This document shows, piece by piece, positions 43,986-54,089 of a DNA stretch of 62,940 nt. The stretch comes from Sphingomonadales bacterium UBA6157 (GTDB lineage Bacteria; Pseudomonadota; Alphaproteobacteria; Sphingomonadales; Sphingomonadaceae). The stretch is from the NCBI GenBank assembly GCA_002423025.1, contig DIUN01000009.1, positions 1 through 62,940 on the forward strand, written 5' to 3'. The translations under genes and the position numbers were made by a program. The first letter of the stretch is position 1. Each line of letters starts with the position of its first letter. Under the pieces are notes generated by a model. The model had not been told where the DNA came from, searched no databases, and was given only the letters and a program-made list of their open reading frames with translations.

Positions 43986-44003
43986 AAGGTTACAAAGGTT
44001 ACA
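43986..44003. repeat. Tandem 9-mer AAGGTTACA x2
   Basis: Two exact, adjacent copies (43986-43994, 43995-44003), 240 bp before the TonB receptor. Direct repeats of this size are typical of activator-binding half-sites, but no match to a named regulator is claimed. Confidence 0.45.
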
Positions 44004-44239
44004 AGCTCACCCTGTTGCGCGTGCGCGGAACGGGCTTCGCGATGCTGACGACCGGCGCTGTCAAGGAACGGTCAATTCTGTAACCAAATAGGCTCTAACA
44101 GTCAAATGCAGCCCGGCCCGGCCGCCCGGGGCAGCCCGCTGTCATGCAAACGACGCCGAAGCCACACATCGCTGCAACACTGCCGGCCTAGTTCCCCGCC
44201 GTGACCAGCAAGACTGGGCGAGCAAAGCGGGGACCTCGG

Positions 44240-46866
44240 ATGAAATCGGCATTTTTTGGCGGCGTGGCGCTTGTGGCGCTCGCCGCGGCGGGCGCGGCGC
44301 AGGCGCAGACAACGACCGTGTCAGCGGCTGCGGCTGCGGCAGATGCTGTGGCCACCGCCGACGAGATCGTCGTCACCGGCTCGCTGCTCGCCCGTCAGCG
44401 CGCGCTCGATGTGAAGCGCGATGACATCCGCGTGCTCGAAGTGCTCGGTTCCGACGAGCTCGGCCAGTTTCCCGACAAGAATATCGGCGAATCGCTCAAT
44501 CGCCTGCCCGGCGTCACCATGCTCGTCGAGAAGGGCGAGGGGCGCTATGTGCAGATCCGCGGTGTTGCCGCCAATCTCAACAACGTCACCATCAACGGCC
44601 TGCAGATGGGCTCGCCGGAAGTGGAGGATGGCGGCCGCCAGGCCCCGCTCGATATCATCTCGGGCGGCGTTCTCAACCGGGTGGAAGTGGTGAAGACCCA
44701 CACGCCGGACATGGATGGCCAGGGCATCGGCGGCACGGTGAATGTGGTGACACAGATGCCGTTTGATCGCGCCGACCGCTTCTACGGCCAGGTTTCGGGC
44801 CGCATCGGCTATGAAGGCACCCGCCCCCGCGACGATGGCTATGGCGGCCACGACCCCTGGTCGGTCGATGCCATGCTCTCGGGCAAGACTGCCGATGATC
44901 GCTTTGGCTGGCTGATCGGCGGCACCTATTCCAAGCGCGAATATGTTGCGGTTGGCATCTATCAGGATGATTGGGATGACAGCACCGGCGCCAGCCTGCC
45001 GGTGAATGTGAAGAACAATTACTACATCATCGGCCGCAAGCGCCTGAACCTCAATGGCGCGCTGGAATATCGCCCCTCCGAAACCGACCGGTTTTTCGTG
45101 CGCGGCTTCTTTGCCCAGTGGAACGAGTTCCAGCACCGCAACCGCTATGAGGAAAACTTCACCGCCGGCGTGGTGGCGACCGACGACAGCAGCGGTGTGT
45201 CCGGCGCCAACCGTGTGTGCCCAACCTGCGGCTGGAGTTTGCCGACAAGCAGGTATTCTCGCTGGCCGGCGGCGGCGTGAACCAGCTTGGCGCGCTGACG
45301 CTGGATTATGTGCTGCAATACAACGAGAACACCATCGCCGAGCCCAACGACTTCTGGGAGTGGCGCTCGGCGGCGGTGTTCGGCCCGAACCGCTGGTCGC
45401 TGGCGGACAATGGCGTGGTGAGCATCACCCCGAATGCCGGCACGCCGGACCGGCTGGATCCGGCGCGGTTCCCGCTGCGCCGCGTCCGCTTCACGCAATC
45501 GGACCTCACCGAGCGCGCCCTCATCGGCAAGCTCGATGCCAGCTACGAGGCCGGCGCCATCGATTTCAAGGGCGGGCTGAAGGCGGCGCGAAGCAAGCGC
45601 AGCTATGATCTGGGCGTCACGCAATATGACCCCGGCACCAGCCCGCTCAATCTCGCCACCGCCGATTTCACCGATGGCGGCTTCAGCAACCCCACCCCGG
45701 CCGGCAGCGCCCCCAACCTGCTGATGGATATCGAGGCGATGAACGGCTTTTTTGCCGATCCCGCCAACGCGGCCTTCTTCAAGCGCAACACCGGCGTGCA
45801 GCTGACCAATGATTTCGCCTCGGACTATGCCGTGCGCGAAACCGTGCTCGCCGCCTATGGCATGGGGACGCTGAAGAGCGACCATTTCGATCTCGTCGCC
45901 GGCGTGCGCGTGGAAAAGACCAAGATCGACAGCAGCGGCTTCCTGCTCTCCGCCGGCACGGCCACCAACATCGATTCGAGCGATGATTACACCACCTGGC
46001 TGCCCTCGCTGGTCGGCAACTGGCGCCCGGATGACCAATGGGTGGTGCGCGCCGGCATCACCCGCTCGCTCGGTCGCCCCGGCTTCAACACCATCGCGCC
46101 GCGCTCGACCTTCGGTTACCAGTCCGAGCTGGTCGGCCAGCTTTCGGTTGGCAACCCCGGCCTCAAGGCGCGCACCGCCTGGAACTACGACGCCTCGGTG
46201 GAATTCTACCCGAGCCGCTCCTCGGCCTTCGCTATTGCCGCCTTCCGCAAGGAAATCGACAATGATTTCATCAGCCAGACCATCACCTTCAACGGCCAGG
46301 CGGATATTGCCGCTGCGCTGGCGGCGCGCGGCTTCGTGGCGGGCACGGTGGACATCACCGGGCTCCAGCGGCTCGACATCAACACGACCATCAACGCCGG
46401 CTCAACGACAATCGAGGGCCTTGAGCTGACCGGGCAATTGCAGTTCGACATGCTGCCGGCGCCGCTCGATGGCTTTGGCCTGTCCGGCAACGCCACCTTC
46501 ATCAAGGGCCGCACCCGCCTTGCCAATGGCGCCAGCACGCCGGTGCAGGGCCAGCCGACCCGGGCCTATGCCGCCAGCCTGTTCTTCCAGAAGTACGGCT
46601 TTGATGCCTCGCTGAGCTACAAGTGGAACGGCAGCTTCCCCACCGATCTCAACACCGATCCAGCGCTCAATCTCGATCAGGGCGCTTTTGGCCGCATCGA
46701 TGCGCGCGTCGCCTATAATTTCACCGAAAAGCTGCGGGTGTTCGTGGAGGGCGTCAACCTCAACAACGAGCCGACCAGCGAATTCCAGGGCGGGCTTGTG
46801 CAGCAGAACACCGAATATGAGTATGTCGGCCGCACCTTCTACATCGGCCTGAGCTATGGCTTCTGA
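44240..46866 (+). pseudogene. TonB-dependent receptor interrupted by a frameshift
   Basis: Outer-membrane active transporter of the TonB-Xanthomonas/Caulobacter class. ATG 44240 behind GGGGA gives a signal peptide (MKSAFFGGVALVALAAAGAA), the plug (VTGSLLARQRALDVKRDD, GQFPDKNIGESLNRLPGV, KGEGRYVQIRG) and the first barrel strands. At 45213-45218 a GTGTGT run shifts the frame and the first frame stops at 45280. The second frame, readable from VPNLRLEFADKQVF, continues to the C-terminal RTFYIGLSYGF. Removing one GT restores one ~874-residue protein. Broken gene, slippage variant or sequencing error. Confidence 0.85.
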
Positions 46867-46872
46867 GCGACC

Positions 46873-47766
46873 ATGAAGCGCCTGCTGCTCTCCCTGTTGC
46901 TGGCCGCCCCGGCGCTGGCCCAGCCCCTGCCCGCCCCTGTGCCGACGGCGTTCACCATGCCGGCGGCCCAGCAGCTGGAGGGCACGTCACTGCGCCGCTA
47001 CGCTGCTGCCGAGGCGGACCAGGGCGTTGCCGTGGACGAGCGGCATTTCTACGCCATCGACAACAGCGCCATCGGCAAATACCGGCGGGACACCGGTGCG
47101 CTGGTGGCGCGCTGGGCCAGCCCCAGGGGCGGGCTGGTGGCGCACATCAACAGCTGCACCGCGCTGGATGGCACGCTGGTCTGCGCCAATTCCAACTATC
47201 CGGCGATTCCGATGGGCTCGTCGGTGGAGCGCATCGACACCGCCACGATGCTGCCGGCTGAGAGCCACAGCCTCGGGCTGATGGACGAAGGCTCGCTGGT
47301 GTGGCTGGTGCCGCAGCCACAGGGCTGGCTTGCCGGCTTTGCCCATTATGACCGCGCCGATGGCAAGGGCGGCGTGGGCTACAAGGATGCGCGCTACGGC
47401 AATGTCGTTCGGCTGGATGCGCAGTTCCGCCGCACCGGCGGCTGGCTGTTCCCGGAAGCGGTGCTGGCACGGATGAAGCCCCATGCCGCCTCGGGTGGCG
47501 CGCTGGGGCCGGATGGCCTGCTCTATGTGCTGGGGCATGACCGCCCGGAGCTTTATGTGCTGGCGCAGCCGCTGATGGGGCCGGTGCTGGTGCATGTGGC
47601 GACCATCGCCATCGAGGCGCCGGGCCAGGCCTTCGCCTTTGTGCCGGGCAGCCGCGATATCATGGCGATCAGCCGCGAGGCGCAACAGGTGGTCCAGATA
47701 AGCCTGCCGCCGGTTGCGCTGGCGCCCGTGGCGGGGCTCGCCAGGCCTTTCCCGCCGGGGCGCTAG
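46873..47766 (+). CDS. Exported protein, predicted beta-propeller-like
   Basis: 297 residues, 6 nt after the TonB receptor, so in its operon. Signal peptide MKRLLLSLLLAAPALAQ, then repeating short strands with DERHFYAIDNSAIGKY, LDGTLVCANSNYP, WLAGFAHYD, YKDARYGNVVRLD and GPDGLLYVLGHD, the look of a soluble propeller that binds or cuts a small molecule. No catalytic motif recognised. May process or capture the ligand of the receptor. Confidence 0.7.
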   Translation: MKRLLLSLLLAAPALAQPLPAPVPTAFTMPAAQQLEGTSLRRYAAAEADQGVAVDERHFYAIDNSAIGKYRRDTGALVARWASPRGGLVAHINSCTALDGTLVCANSNYPAIPMGSSVERIDTATMLPAESHSLGLMDEGSLVWLVPQPQGWLAGFAHYDRADGKGGVGYKDARYGNVVRLDAQFRRTGGWLFPEAVLARMKPHAASGGALGPDGLLYVLGHDRPELYVLAQPLMGPVLVHVATIAIEAPGQAFAFVPGSRDIMAISREAQQVVQISLPPVALAPVAGLARPFPPGR

Positions 47767-47897
47767 TCTTTCGGCTTCTGGTCGTCATCCTTCGGCTTCC
47801 GGTCCCGCAAGGACCAGAGCTGCCAGGCGGTGAACACGCCGACGACCCCGAAGGTCATCCCCATCTCGATGAGGCCGTAGTATTTTGCGTCGATCAT
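47763..47897 (-). CDS. 44-residue single-pass membrane protein
   Basis: Small gene starting MIDAKYYGLIEMGMTFGV and ending with a charged tail rich in Lys, Asp and Pro (RDRKPKDDDQKPKD). Residues ~12-30 form one membrane helix with W25 and W28. GGCAGG lies 4 nt before the ATG. Its stop overlaps that of the exported protein on the other strand by 3 bases. Size and layout resemble small subunits of respiratory complexes, but no such genes are near. Family not recognised. Confidence 0.65.
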   Translation of the reverse strand: MIDAKYYGLIEMGMTFGVVGVFTAWQLWSLRDRKPKDDDQKPKD

Positions 47898-48099
47898 ATC
47901 GCCTGCCCCGGTGTGTGCGCCTGACTTCGTGCGGGACAATACACCCGGCGTGCCGCGCTGGAAGCATGAAGCACTCCAGGTTCCGGATCGGCATCAGGCG
48001 GCACCTGCAATAACAAGGGGGCGAAACAGCCGCGGACTCCCGTTACGGCTCGATGTGGACCGGGGTGACGTCAGCATCCCTGATTTGAAAGGCCAGGAT

Positions 48100-48903
48100 A
48101 TGACCAGCAGTGCCGAGCAGGCCGTTCTCGTTGAACAGCGCGACAATGTTCTGATCGTGACGATCAATCGCCCCGAAGCCCGCAACGCCATCAACGCCGC
48201 GGTCCATGCCGGGTTGGGCGAAGCGCTTGAGCGGGCTGAGCATGATCCGGCCATTCGCGTCGTCATCCTCACCGGGGCCGGCGACCAGGCCTTTTGTGCC
48301 GGCGCGGATCTCAAGGCGCTGGCACGCGGCGAGCGCATTGAACCCGAAGACGCGATCCAGCGGTCCTGGGGATTTGCCGGGATGGTGCGCCACCCGATTT
48401 CCAAGCCGATCATCGCGGCTGTCAATGGATTTGCCCTGGGTGGAGGGACCGAGCTTACACTGTGCAGCGATCTCGCCGTCGCTGCCGACCATGCGCAGTT
48501 CGGGCTTCCTGAAGTCAAGCGCGGGATCATGGCCGCTGCCGGCGGGGCGTTCCGGATTGCGCGGCAGCTGCCGCCCAAGATCGCCATGGAATATCTGCTC
48601 ACCGGGGAGCCTTTTACCGCGCAGCGCGCGCTCGAGCTGGGCTTCGTCAACCGTGTCGTTCCCCTCGACGAGCTGATGGACACGGCGCTTGACCTCGCCC
48701 GGCGCATTGCGGTCAACGCGCCGCTGTCCGTGCAGGCGAGCAAGAAGATCGCGCTGGGCATCGCCGACGGCCGGATCGCCAGCGAGGATGCGTTCTGGGA
48801 GAGCAACATGCGCGAGGGCACCGTCGTCATGCGCTCCGAAGACGCACGCGAGGGGCCACGGGCTTTTGCCGAGAAGCGTGCGCCGGTCTGGCAGGCGCGT
48901 TGA
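48100..48903 (+). CDS. Enoyl-CoA hydratase/isomerase family protein
   Basis: 267 residues from ATG 48100 (AGGCCAGGA upstream; earlier in-frame codons lack sites). Crotonase fold: INRPEARNAIN, oxyanion loops GAGDQAFCAGADLKAL and AVNGFALGGGTELTLCSD, and FGLPEVKRGIMAAAGG with the glutamate that is one of the two hydratase acids. The 200 bp before it holds no other gene. Convergent with an acyl-CoA dehydrogenase. Confidence 0.88.
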   Translation: MTSSAEQAVLVEQRDNVLIVTINRPEARNAINAAVHAGLGEALERAEHDPAIRVVILTGAGDQAFCAGADLKALARGERIEPEDAIQRSWGFAGMVRHPISKPIIAAVNGFALGGGTELTLCSDLAVAADHAQFGLPEVKRGIMAAAGGAFRIARQLPPKIAMEYLLTGEPFTAQRALELGFVNRVVPLDELMDTALDLARRIAVNAPLSVQASKKIALGIADGRIASEDAFWESNMREGTVVMRSEDAREGPRAFAEKRAPVWQAR

Positions 48904-48993
48904 CGGCAGGACCCGACGATCAAAAACCGCTGGTGGCGAGATCGACCAGCTTTGGTTGGCTCGCCAGGATTCCGGGACGGGCCGCGGCCTGAA

Positions 48994-50202
48994 TCACCGG
49001 CGGCCCATCGTCGACCAGACGATATTGCGCTGGATCTCATTGGTTCCGGCATAGATGGACCCGGCGCGATCATTGAAATATTTGGCTGCGGCCTTGGCGG
49101 CGTAGAGCGTGCCACAGCCCTTCCCGTCCGCCGGCGCCTGGAAACCAGGCGTCGGTCCGCCGGGACACGCCATGTGCGGCTGCCAGGCCGCAGCATGCAG
49201 GCCTGCCGCCACCAGTTCGACCTCTGTCAGCCGCTGGCTCAATTCGGTGCCCAGCACCTTCAGCACCGAAGCCATCGACCCTGGCGCGCCACCCGCTGAC
49301 AATTGCATCATGAACTGCAACTCCAGTGCGTCCATGACCTCGATATCCACCGCGATCGCCGCAGCCAGCCGCCGCAGGTCCGCCGCATCCTCCATGTCCG
49401 CCAGATGCGCCGACAAGCGCCGCAGCCGCACCTGGATTCCCGGCGCATAGAGACTGCCGCCACGCTCGAACTCCATCAGGTATTTGGCCACCGTCCAGCC
49501 ACCGTCAATCGCCCCGACGACATTTGCGACCGGCACCCGAACCGCGTCGAAGGTGATCAGATTCTGTATGTGCTCGCCCGAGATCGAGACGATCGGCTGC
49601 ACCGTCACGCCCGGCGTCGTCATGTCGATCAACAGGAACGTGATGCCCTGCTGCGGACGCGCCAACTGCGCTGTCCGCACGAGGCAGAAAATCATGTTTG
49701 CCGCGTGGCCGTGTGTCGTCCAGATCTTGTGGCCGTCACAGACGAATTCATCGCCATGACGAACCGCCTTCATGCGCAGCGATGCCAGATCGGACCCCGA
49801 CTCCGTTTCAGAATAGCCCTGGCACCAGAAATCCTCGCCGCTCAGCATGCGCGGCAGATAGTGCGCCTTCTGCTCGGGCGTGCCGTGGCCCAGCAGGACC
49901 GGACCACACATGCCCAAGCCCATCGGTGACAGCGGCGGTGCGTCTGCCGCGGCGCACTCATGGGTAAAGATATACGACTGCACCTGCGACCAGCCGCATC
50001 CACCATGTTCGATTGGCCAGTTCGGCACCAGCCAGCCCCGCGCCTGCAGCCGCCTTTGCCATTCCAGGGCAATCGCCGGCGGCGCATAGACGCTCGTCAT
50101 GCGGCGCGTCGCCTCGCGCAGATCGGGTGTCAGTTCCGCTGCCAGAAACGCCCGGACTTCCCGGCGGAACTCAAGGTCAGCATCGCTCCAGCTTGAACGC
50201 AT
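48994..50202 (-). CDS. Acyl-CoA dehydrogenase family protein
   Basis: 402 residues from ATG 50202 (an in-frame GTG at 50211 is possible). CQGYSETESGSDLASLRM and GHKIWTTHGHAANMIFCLVR are the FAD/substrate regions, and IYAGTNEIQRNIVWSTMGRR the C-terminal FAD-interface motif. Sequence style is that of the FadE17/FadE26-like enzymes that act on steroid or branched side chains, so it may not use plain fatty acids. Substrate is inferred only. Confidence 0.88.
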   Translation of the reverse strand: MRSSWSDADLEFRREVRAFLAAELTPDLREATRRMTSVYAPPAIALEWQRRLQARGWLVPNWPIEHGGCGWSQVQSYIFTHECAAADAPPLSPMGLGMCGPVLLGHGTPEQKAHYLPRMLSGEDFWCQGYSETESGSDLASLRMKAVRHGDEFVCDGHKIWTTHGHAANMIFCLVRTAQLARPQQGITFLLIDMTTPGVTVQPIVSISGEHIQNLITFDAVRVPVANVVGAIDGGWTVAKYLMEFERGGSLYAPGIQVRLRRLSAHLADMEDAADLRRLAAAIAVDIEVMDALELQFMMQLSAGGAPGSMASVLKVLGTELSQRLTEVELVAAGLHAAAWQPHMACPGGPTPGFQAPADGKGCGTLYAAKAAAKYFNDRAGSIYAGTNEIQRNIVWSTMGRR

Positions 50203-50337
50203 CTTGCGCACCCCATGATACCCCTGTCAGGCCGACAGTGTGGCTACGCCGTAACAGTTGTTGTTTGCCAGGGTCAAAGCACGCCTGAATCTGTCTGCCA
50301 AGGCAGCATGTCCACGCTCGGCCATCCGGGCGAGGGA

Positions 50338-51684
50338 TTATCCTGCCGTACCGACGACAGCCATGTCTGCAGGCGTCGTATCAACCAGCACCGGCTGCGC
50401 CGGAAGCTCCAGCCAATCCGTTGGCGGCAAGCCGTAGAGCAGGTCGAAAAACTCGAGCTGCAGCCGTGCCGCCTTGGAATAATTGCTGTTCCACAACATC
50501 ACGATGCCGCTCTTCTGCGCCGGATCGAAGAGGATGAGCGACCCATAGCCGTCAACTGATCCGCGATGCCCAACCAGGGCATGGCCGGCATAGGTGTAGG
50601 TCCGCCAGCCGAGCCCGTAGGCGGCGTCCGACAGCGCGCGATCCATCGCACCGCGCCGCCCGCGCGGCGGGGTTGGCACCCGCGATCGATGCATCGTGTC
50701 GAGGGTCTCGGGTGACAACACAGCAGGCGCATCCCCCATCTGGGCGCGCATCCAGCGGACAAGATCCCGGATCGACGAGTTGACGCCACCCGCCGCGGGC
50801 ACGCGATAGTAAATATCGGTTACGGTTGCGGGCGACTTGTTCCGGTGGTGCGGCTGCGCCCAGCTGCGGGCGCCCTGCAACCCGGCCCGGCCGATGCTCG
50901 CGCCAGCCATCCCCAGCGGCGCGAACAGCCGTGCGCGCGCGACGCTTGCATAGTCCTTGCCCGCTGCCTTTTCCACGATCTCGGTCGCGGTATCGAAGGC
51001 GATGTTCTGGTAGGCATAGCAGGTCGCGGGGGGGCAGAAAGGCGGCAATGTGCCAAGAGCGGCGCGGAGCATCTTGGGGTCCTCGCCTGCCTCCAGCCGA
51101 TCATCCCAGGCATTGCGCACCAGCCCGACCCGGTGTGACAGAACATCGGCCGTTGTGACGCGCCGGTTGTCGCCCGGCAGCGTGAGCGTCGTGCCCATTT
51201 TCATCAGCGGCGCATCGAGCAACAATTTGCCGTCTTCGGCAAGCTGGACAGCGAGTGCGGAAGCGACGCTCTTGGAGAGCGACGCCCAGCGAAACACTGT
51301 GTCCGGCGTCACCGGGTCGCCCGAGTTCGCGAGCGTCTCGCCATAGCCCCGGACGAAGCTGACCTGCCCGTTCTCGATCGTGCCAATCGCCAGGCCGACC
51401 ATGTCGGGCTCCTGCATCAGCAGCGCAATCCGCTCCTCCAGCCGCCGATAATCGACCTGCAAAGACTGCCGTTCCTGAGTCTCGCTGGCCGACAACAGGC
51501 TGTTCGAGGCTTCGAGGGTTGCAACGCGCGGCACAGGCTGCACACCGGTCACGACCACCACGGCCCCAGCGACGGCCGCCACAGCCAGCCCTGCGAGCAC
51601 GGCGAATTTCCGGCGCCGGCGCGGCTTCATCGATGCAGGCTTTTGCGGTTCAGCGTCGTCCGACATGGCTGAAGGATAGACCAT
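50338..51684 (-). CDS. Serine hydrolase of the beta-lactamase class C / esterase family
   Basis: 448 residues. A basic start (KPRRRRKFAVLAGLAVAAV) and one hydrophobic helix anchor it to the inner membrane, domain outside. Catalytic S-x-x-K in WASLSKSVASALA, Y-x-N in CYAYQNIAFD and the H-x-G motif in VGHRGSVDGYG. Homologues include EstB-type esterases and D-aminopeptidases; a true beta-lactamase is not implied. Start may be ATG 51666. Confidence 0.82.
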   Translation of the reverse strand: MVYPSAMSDDAEPQKPASMKPRRRRKFAVLAGLAVAAVAGAVVVVTGVQPVPRVATLEASNSLLSASETQERQSLQVDYRRLEERIALLMQEPDMVGLAIGTIENGQVSFVRGYGETLANSGDPVTPDTVFRWASLSKSVASALAVQLAEDGKLLLDAPLMKMGTTLTLPGDNRRVTTADVLSHRVGLVRNAWDDRLEAGEDPKMLRAALGTLPPFCPPATCYAYQNIAFDTATEIVEKAAGKDYASVARARLFAPLGMAGASIGRAGLQGARSWAQPHHRNKSPATVTDIYYRVPAAGGVNSSIRDLVRWMRAQMGDAPAVLSPETLDTMHRSRVPTPPRGRRGAMDRALSDAAYGLGWRTYTYAGHALVGHRGSVDGYGSLILFDPAQKSGIVMLWNSNYSKAARLQLEFFDLLYGLPPTDWLELPAQPVLVDTTPADMAVVGTAG

Positions 51685-51779
51685 GGCCCTTGACGTTTCG
51701 CAACCTCTTCAAGCCATCGCCACCCTCAGGCGTGCCGCTGGCGATCAGGCCACCGGGCTCGAGCGTGAAGGCGCCCCCG

Positions 51780-52778
51780 TCATGGCGCCGGGGCCGAGCC
51801 TGTCTCGGGGTTGTAGGCAGGATTTGCCGGATTGAGCGGGTCCGCGGCCGGCCGTTGCGGCATTTGCGCTGACTCGACCCAGGCGCGATGCAGAACATCA
51901 CGCAGCATGGTCGCGCCGCTTCCTGTGCGGGCCTGGACAAATTCCCGCGCTTCAGGAGACTCGGAGCTGGCGAGGGCCGATTGCTGATCAAGCTGGTATA
52001 CGCGCTCCATATTGGCTGCACTGTCCTCCAGAAATGCCAGCACCGCCTGGAAAAGGTCACCATTCTGCCGACCCAGCGGCGCGACGTTTGCCGCGACCTG
52101 CTGCTCTGTCAGGCCGATGGAATCCACGAACTGGGTTTCAAACCGGCCGTGAATGCGGCGGTCAGTCGTGTAGTTCCTGAGGTTGTCGCCGCGCCAGCCG
52201 TCACTGTGGATCGAGGCATGCAGCGGCTGCGCGCCATCGCCGATATAATGGCCAAGCCGGACGACATCATAGGCCAGAGCCTGGTCGATATGCCGGGTAT
52301 CGGCTCCCTGTGCCGCAAGCCGGCGGTGCCAACGCATGCCGGAAACGAGGCGACCATAGGCCTCCATGATCGCGTAGGGCATCGTGCCGGTCCAGCGGAC
52401 GTTGGTTCGCAGCGCCGCATCCGCACGCGGGTCCTTCACCTTCCGCTGCTCGTTGAGCAACGCGATGAGGAATTCAGGGCGGGATCGCGGCATCTCCTTC
52501 AGAAAGGAGAATTGCTCGCGGAACCAGCCATGGTTCGGGTCTTCGTCGATCTTGGAGAACGGCTCGGAGGAGTCACGCCAGGTGTCTGGCAGGATGGCGA
52601 GTTCACCGACGAAATCCGCATGGGCCTGCAGGAAAACCGGGCCGTCCGCGGGCAACTGGGCCAGAGCCGCGCGGTTGATCGCGGCATGAGCTCTCGTGCC
52701 CCAGGCGGCGGCCGGCGACGCGATGGCGAGCATCGAGATGTGCAGGGCTGCAGCAAGCGTTATCAGGCGACGGGACAT
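51780..52778 (-). CDS. S1/P1-type nuclease / zinc phospholipase C-like secreted protein
   Basis: 332 residues. Signal peptide ends ASPAAA and leaves Trp as mature residue 1 (WGTRAHAAINRAAL); a free N-terminal Trp is a zinc ligand in P1 nuclease and bacterial phospholipase C. Other ligands are visible in AYDVVRLGHYIGDGAQPLHASIHSD (shown in parts: LGHYIGDGAQPLHAS). Trinuclear-zinc enzyme, periplasmic or secreted; nucleic acid or phospholipid as substrate cannot be decided. Confidence 0.8.
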   Translation of the reverse strand: MSRRLITLAAALHISMLAIASPAAAWGTRAHAAINRAALAQLPADGPVFLQAHADFVGELAILPDTWRDSSEPFSKIDEDPNHGWFREQFSFLKEMPRSRPEFLIALLNEQRKVKDPRADAALRTNVRWTGTMPYAIMEAYGRLVSGMRWHRRLAAQGADTRHIDQALAYDVVRLGHYIGDGAQPLHASIHSDGWRGDNLRNYTTDRRIHGRFETQFVDSIGLTEQQVAANVAPLGRQNGDLFQAVLAFLEDSAANMERVYQLDQQSALASSESPEAREFVQARTGSGATMLRDVLHRAWVESAQMPQRPAADPLNPANPAYNPETGSAPAP

Positions 52779-52823
52779 TGGTTTTCCTACGAATGATGAC
52801 GAGGGTTCAGGGATCAGGTGGAT

Positions 52824-54089
52824 TCAGGGATCGAGCGGATCGAGCGGTTCGACATGGAACGCCGCGCGGTCCGGGCGGAATTCGAACGAGAATGGAGTCT
52901 CTGCCGCCGAAACACGGCCCAGCGACACACCCGCCTCCTTGACTGTGCGGGCAACAAGATCGGCGCTGCCGATGTAGGGCGCGGTCATCGGATCAGTCAC
53001 GATCAGTGATGGGCGGTCTGTGGGAAAGCCGGCGGCGAACAACAGCCGGGCAATGTTGCGCAGGTTGGTGGTGGTGTGCCGCGCATGTGGCTCGATCAGA
53101 ACCCTGTCGGCTGGAATGTCGTACTGCTCGATGAGGATGCGCTTCATCTCCACAGCCTCGTTGAAAGGCGTGCGGTTGGGATGCACGTTGCCACCACTGA
53201 CGATGATGAATGGCGCCAGCTTGCGGGCAAACAGCTCCGCCGCCATCGCCATGCGGATATGCCCCATCACGCCGGTCCGGGACTGCGCATCTTCCGGGCC
53301 ATGGCCGAACACCAGCAAGGCTGGATAGCGATAATCGGCCCAGCGCGTGCGCGCCGCGGCGGCCACGGCTGCCGCATTGGCGCCACGCAGCATCGGTCGA
53401 TATCCGGCGGCGTCAGTACGCTCATTCATGCGCAGCAGGCCGCTCGCAAAGCGCGCGCTGGCGTCGAAAACCAGGTCATCGTCGCGGGCGGTTGCGGCCG
53501 TCACTTGGCTGTGCGCATCGAGAATGGCGGCGAAGCGGGGGTCCTTGGCGTCGAAGATGGCAGCATCGATGAGCGGATAGCGCGGCGGCATGGCCTTGCC
53601 ATAAACGGCAATGAGGTTGTTGAGACCGGCTGCAGTGTCTGCCCAGGCAGCGGCAAGCAGGTCAGGATCGGCAAGGGCCGCATGGCGTGCGAAGCGACCT
53701 GACGGTCGCATATGCGCCGTCACCAGCGCCGGGGCGCGGCCGGGCTGGGCCGCGATGCGACGCAAGGCAGCCTCCACGGCGGCAATGTCCGCCGGGGTCC
53801 AGGCCCAGGCATCGGCGAGGCAGACGGGGCGGGCGGTGCAGGCCGGTGCCGCTTGCACGCGGCCGGCACGGTCATTGGCAAGTGCGACCAGCGCCGGATC
53901 TGTGCGCAAGGCCGGCGCCCATCCCGGCGCAGCGCGCAGCAGCGGCAGAAAGGGGAAATTGAGCGTTTCAACCGTGTCCCGAAAGGGGGCCGTGTAGCCA
54001 GGAGGGTCCATCGCCAGCGCCTTGCCGGGCATCGCCAGCACAGCCAGCAGGGCGAGGGCGGCCCCGCTCACAGTTGTCTTCAGGATCAC
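52824..54089 (-). CDS. YdcF/SanA-like (DUF218) exported protein
   Basis: About 421 residues from GTG 54089, 8 nt after AAGGAG. Signal peptide VILKTTVSGAALALLAVLAM. The N-terminal half is unrecognised; the second half has the DUF218 pattern: LLVFGHGPEDA, IIVSGGNVHPNRTPFNEAVEM, VLIEPHARHTTTNLRN and LIVTDPMTAPY. DUF218 proteins are linked to envelope integrity and bind cofactor-like ligands, but function is unclear. Its start overlaps the stop of the 61-aa peptide gene (GTGA). Confidence 0.78.
   Translation of the reverse strand: MILKTTVSGAALALLAVLAMPGKALAMDPPGYTAPFRDTVETLNFPFLPLLRAAPGWAPALRTDPALVALANDRAGRVQAAPACTARPVCLADAWAWTPADIAAVEAALRRIAAQPGRAPALVTAHMRPSGRFARHAALADPDLLAAAWADTAAGLNNLIAVYGKAMPPRYPLIDAAIFDAKDPRFAAILDAHSQVTAATARDDDLVFDASARFASGLLRMNERTDAAGYRPMLRGANAAAVAAAARTRWADYRYPALLVFGHGPEDAQSRTGVMGHIRMAMAAELFARKLAPFIIVSGGNVHPNRTPFNEAVEMKRILIEQYDIPADRVLIEPHARHTTTNLRNIARLLFAAGFPTDRPSLIVTDPMTAPYIGSADLVARTVKEAGVSLGRVSAAETPFSFEFRPDRAAFHVEPLDPLDP

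Larger units (their letters stand above)
43840..44239. other. 400-bp gene-free gap between crtC and a TonB receptor
   Basis: Holds an imperfect GC-rich tandem repeat and a short tandem 9-mer (separate entries), then an AT-richer stretch (TTCTGTAACCAAATAGGCTC) that may carry the receptor promoter. No small gene with a ribosome site was seen and no clear terminator for crtDC. Confidence 0.5.

Noticed and set aside
50338..51684. Class C beta-lactamase proper
   Set aside because: Has SxxK and YxN but an H-x-G third motif and membrane anchor typical of the esterase/peptidase relatives.
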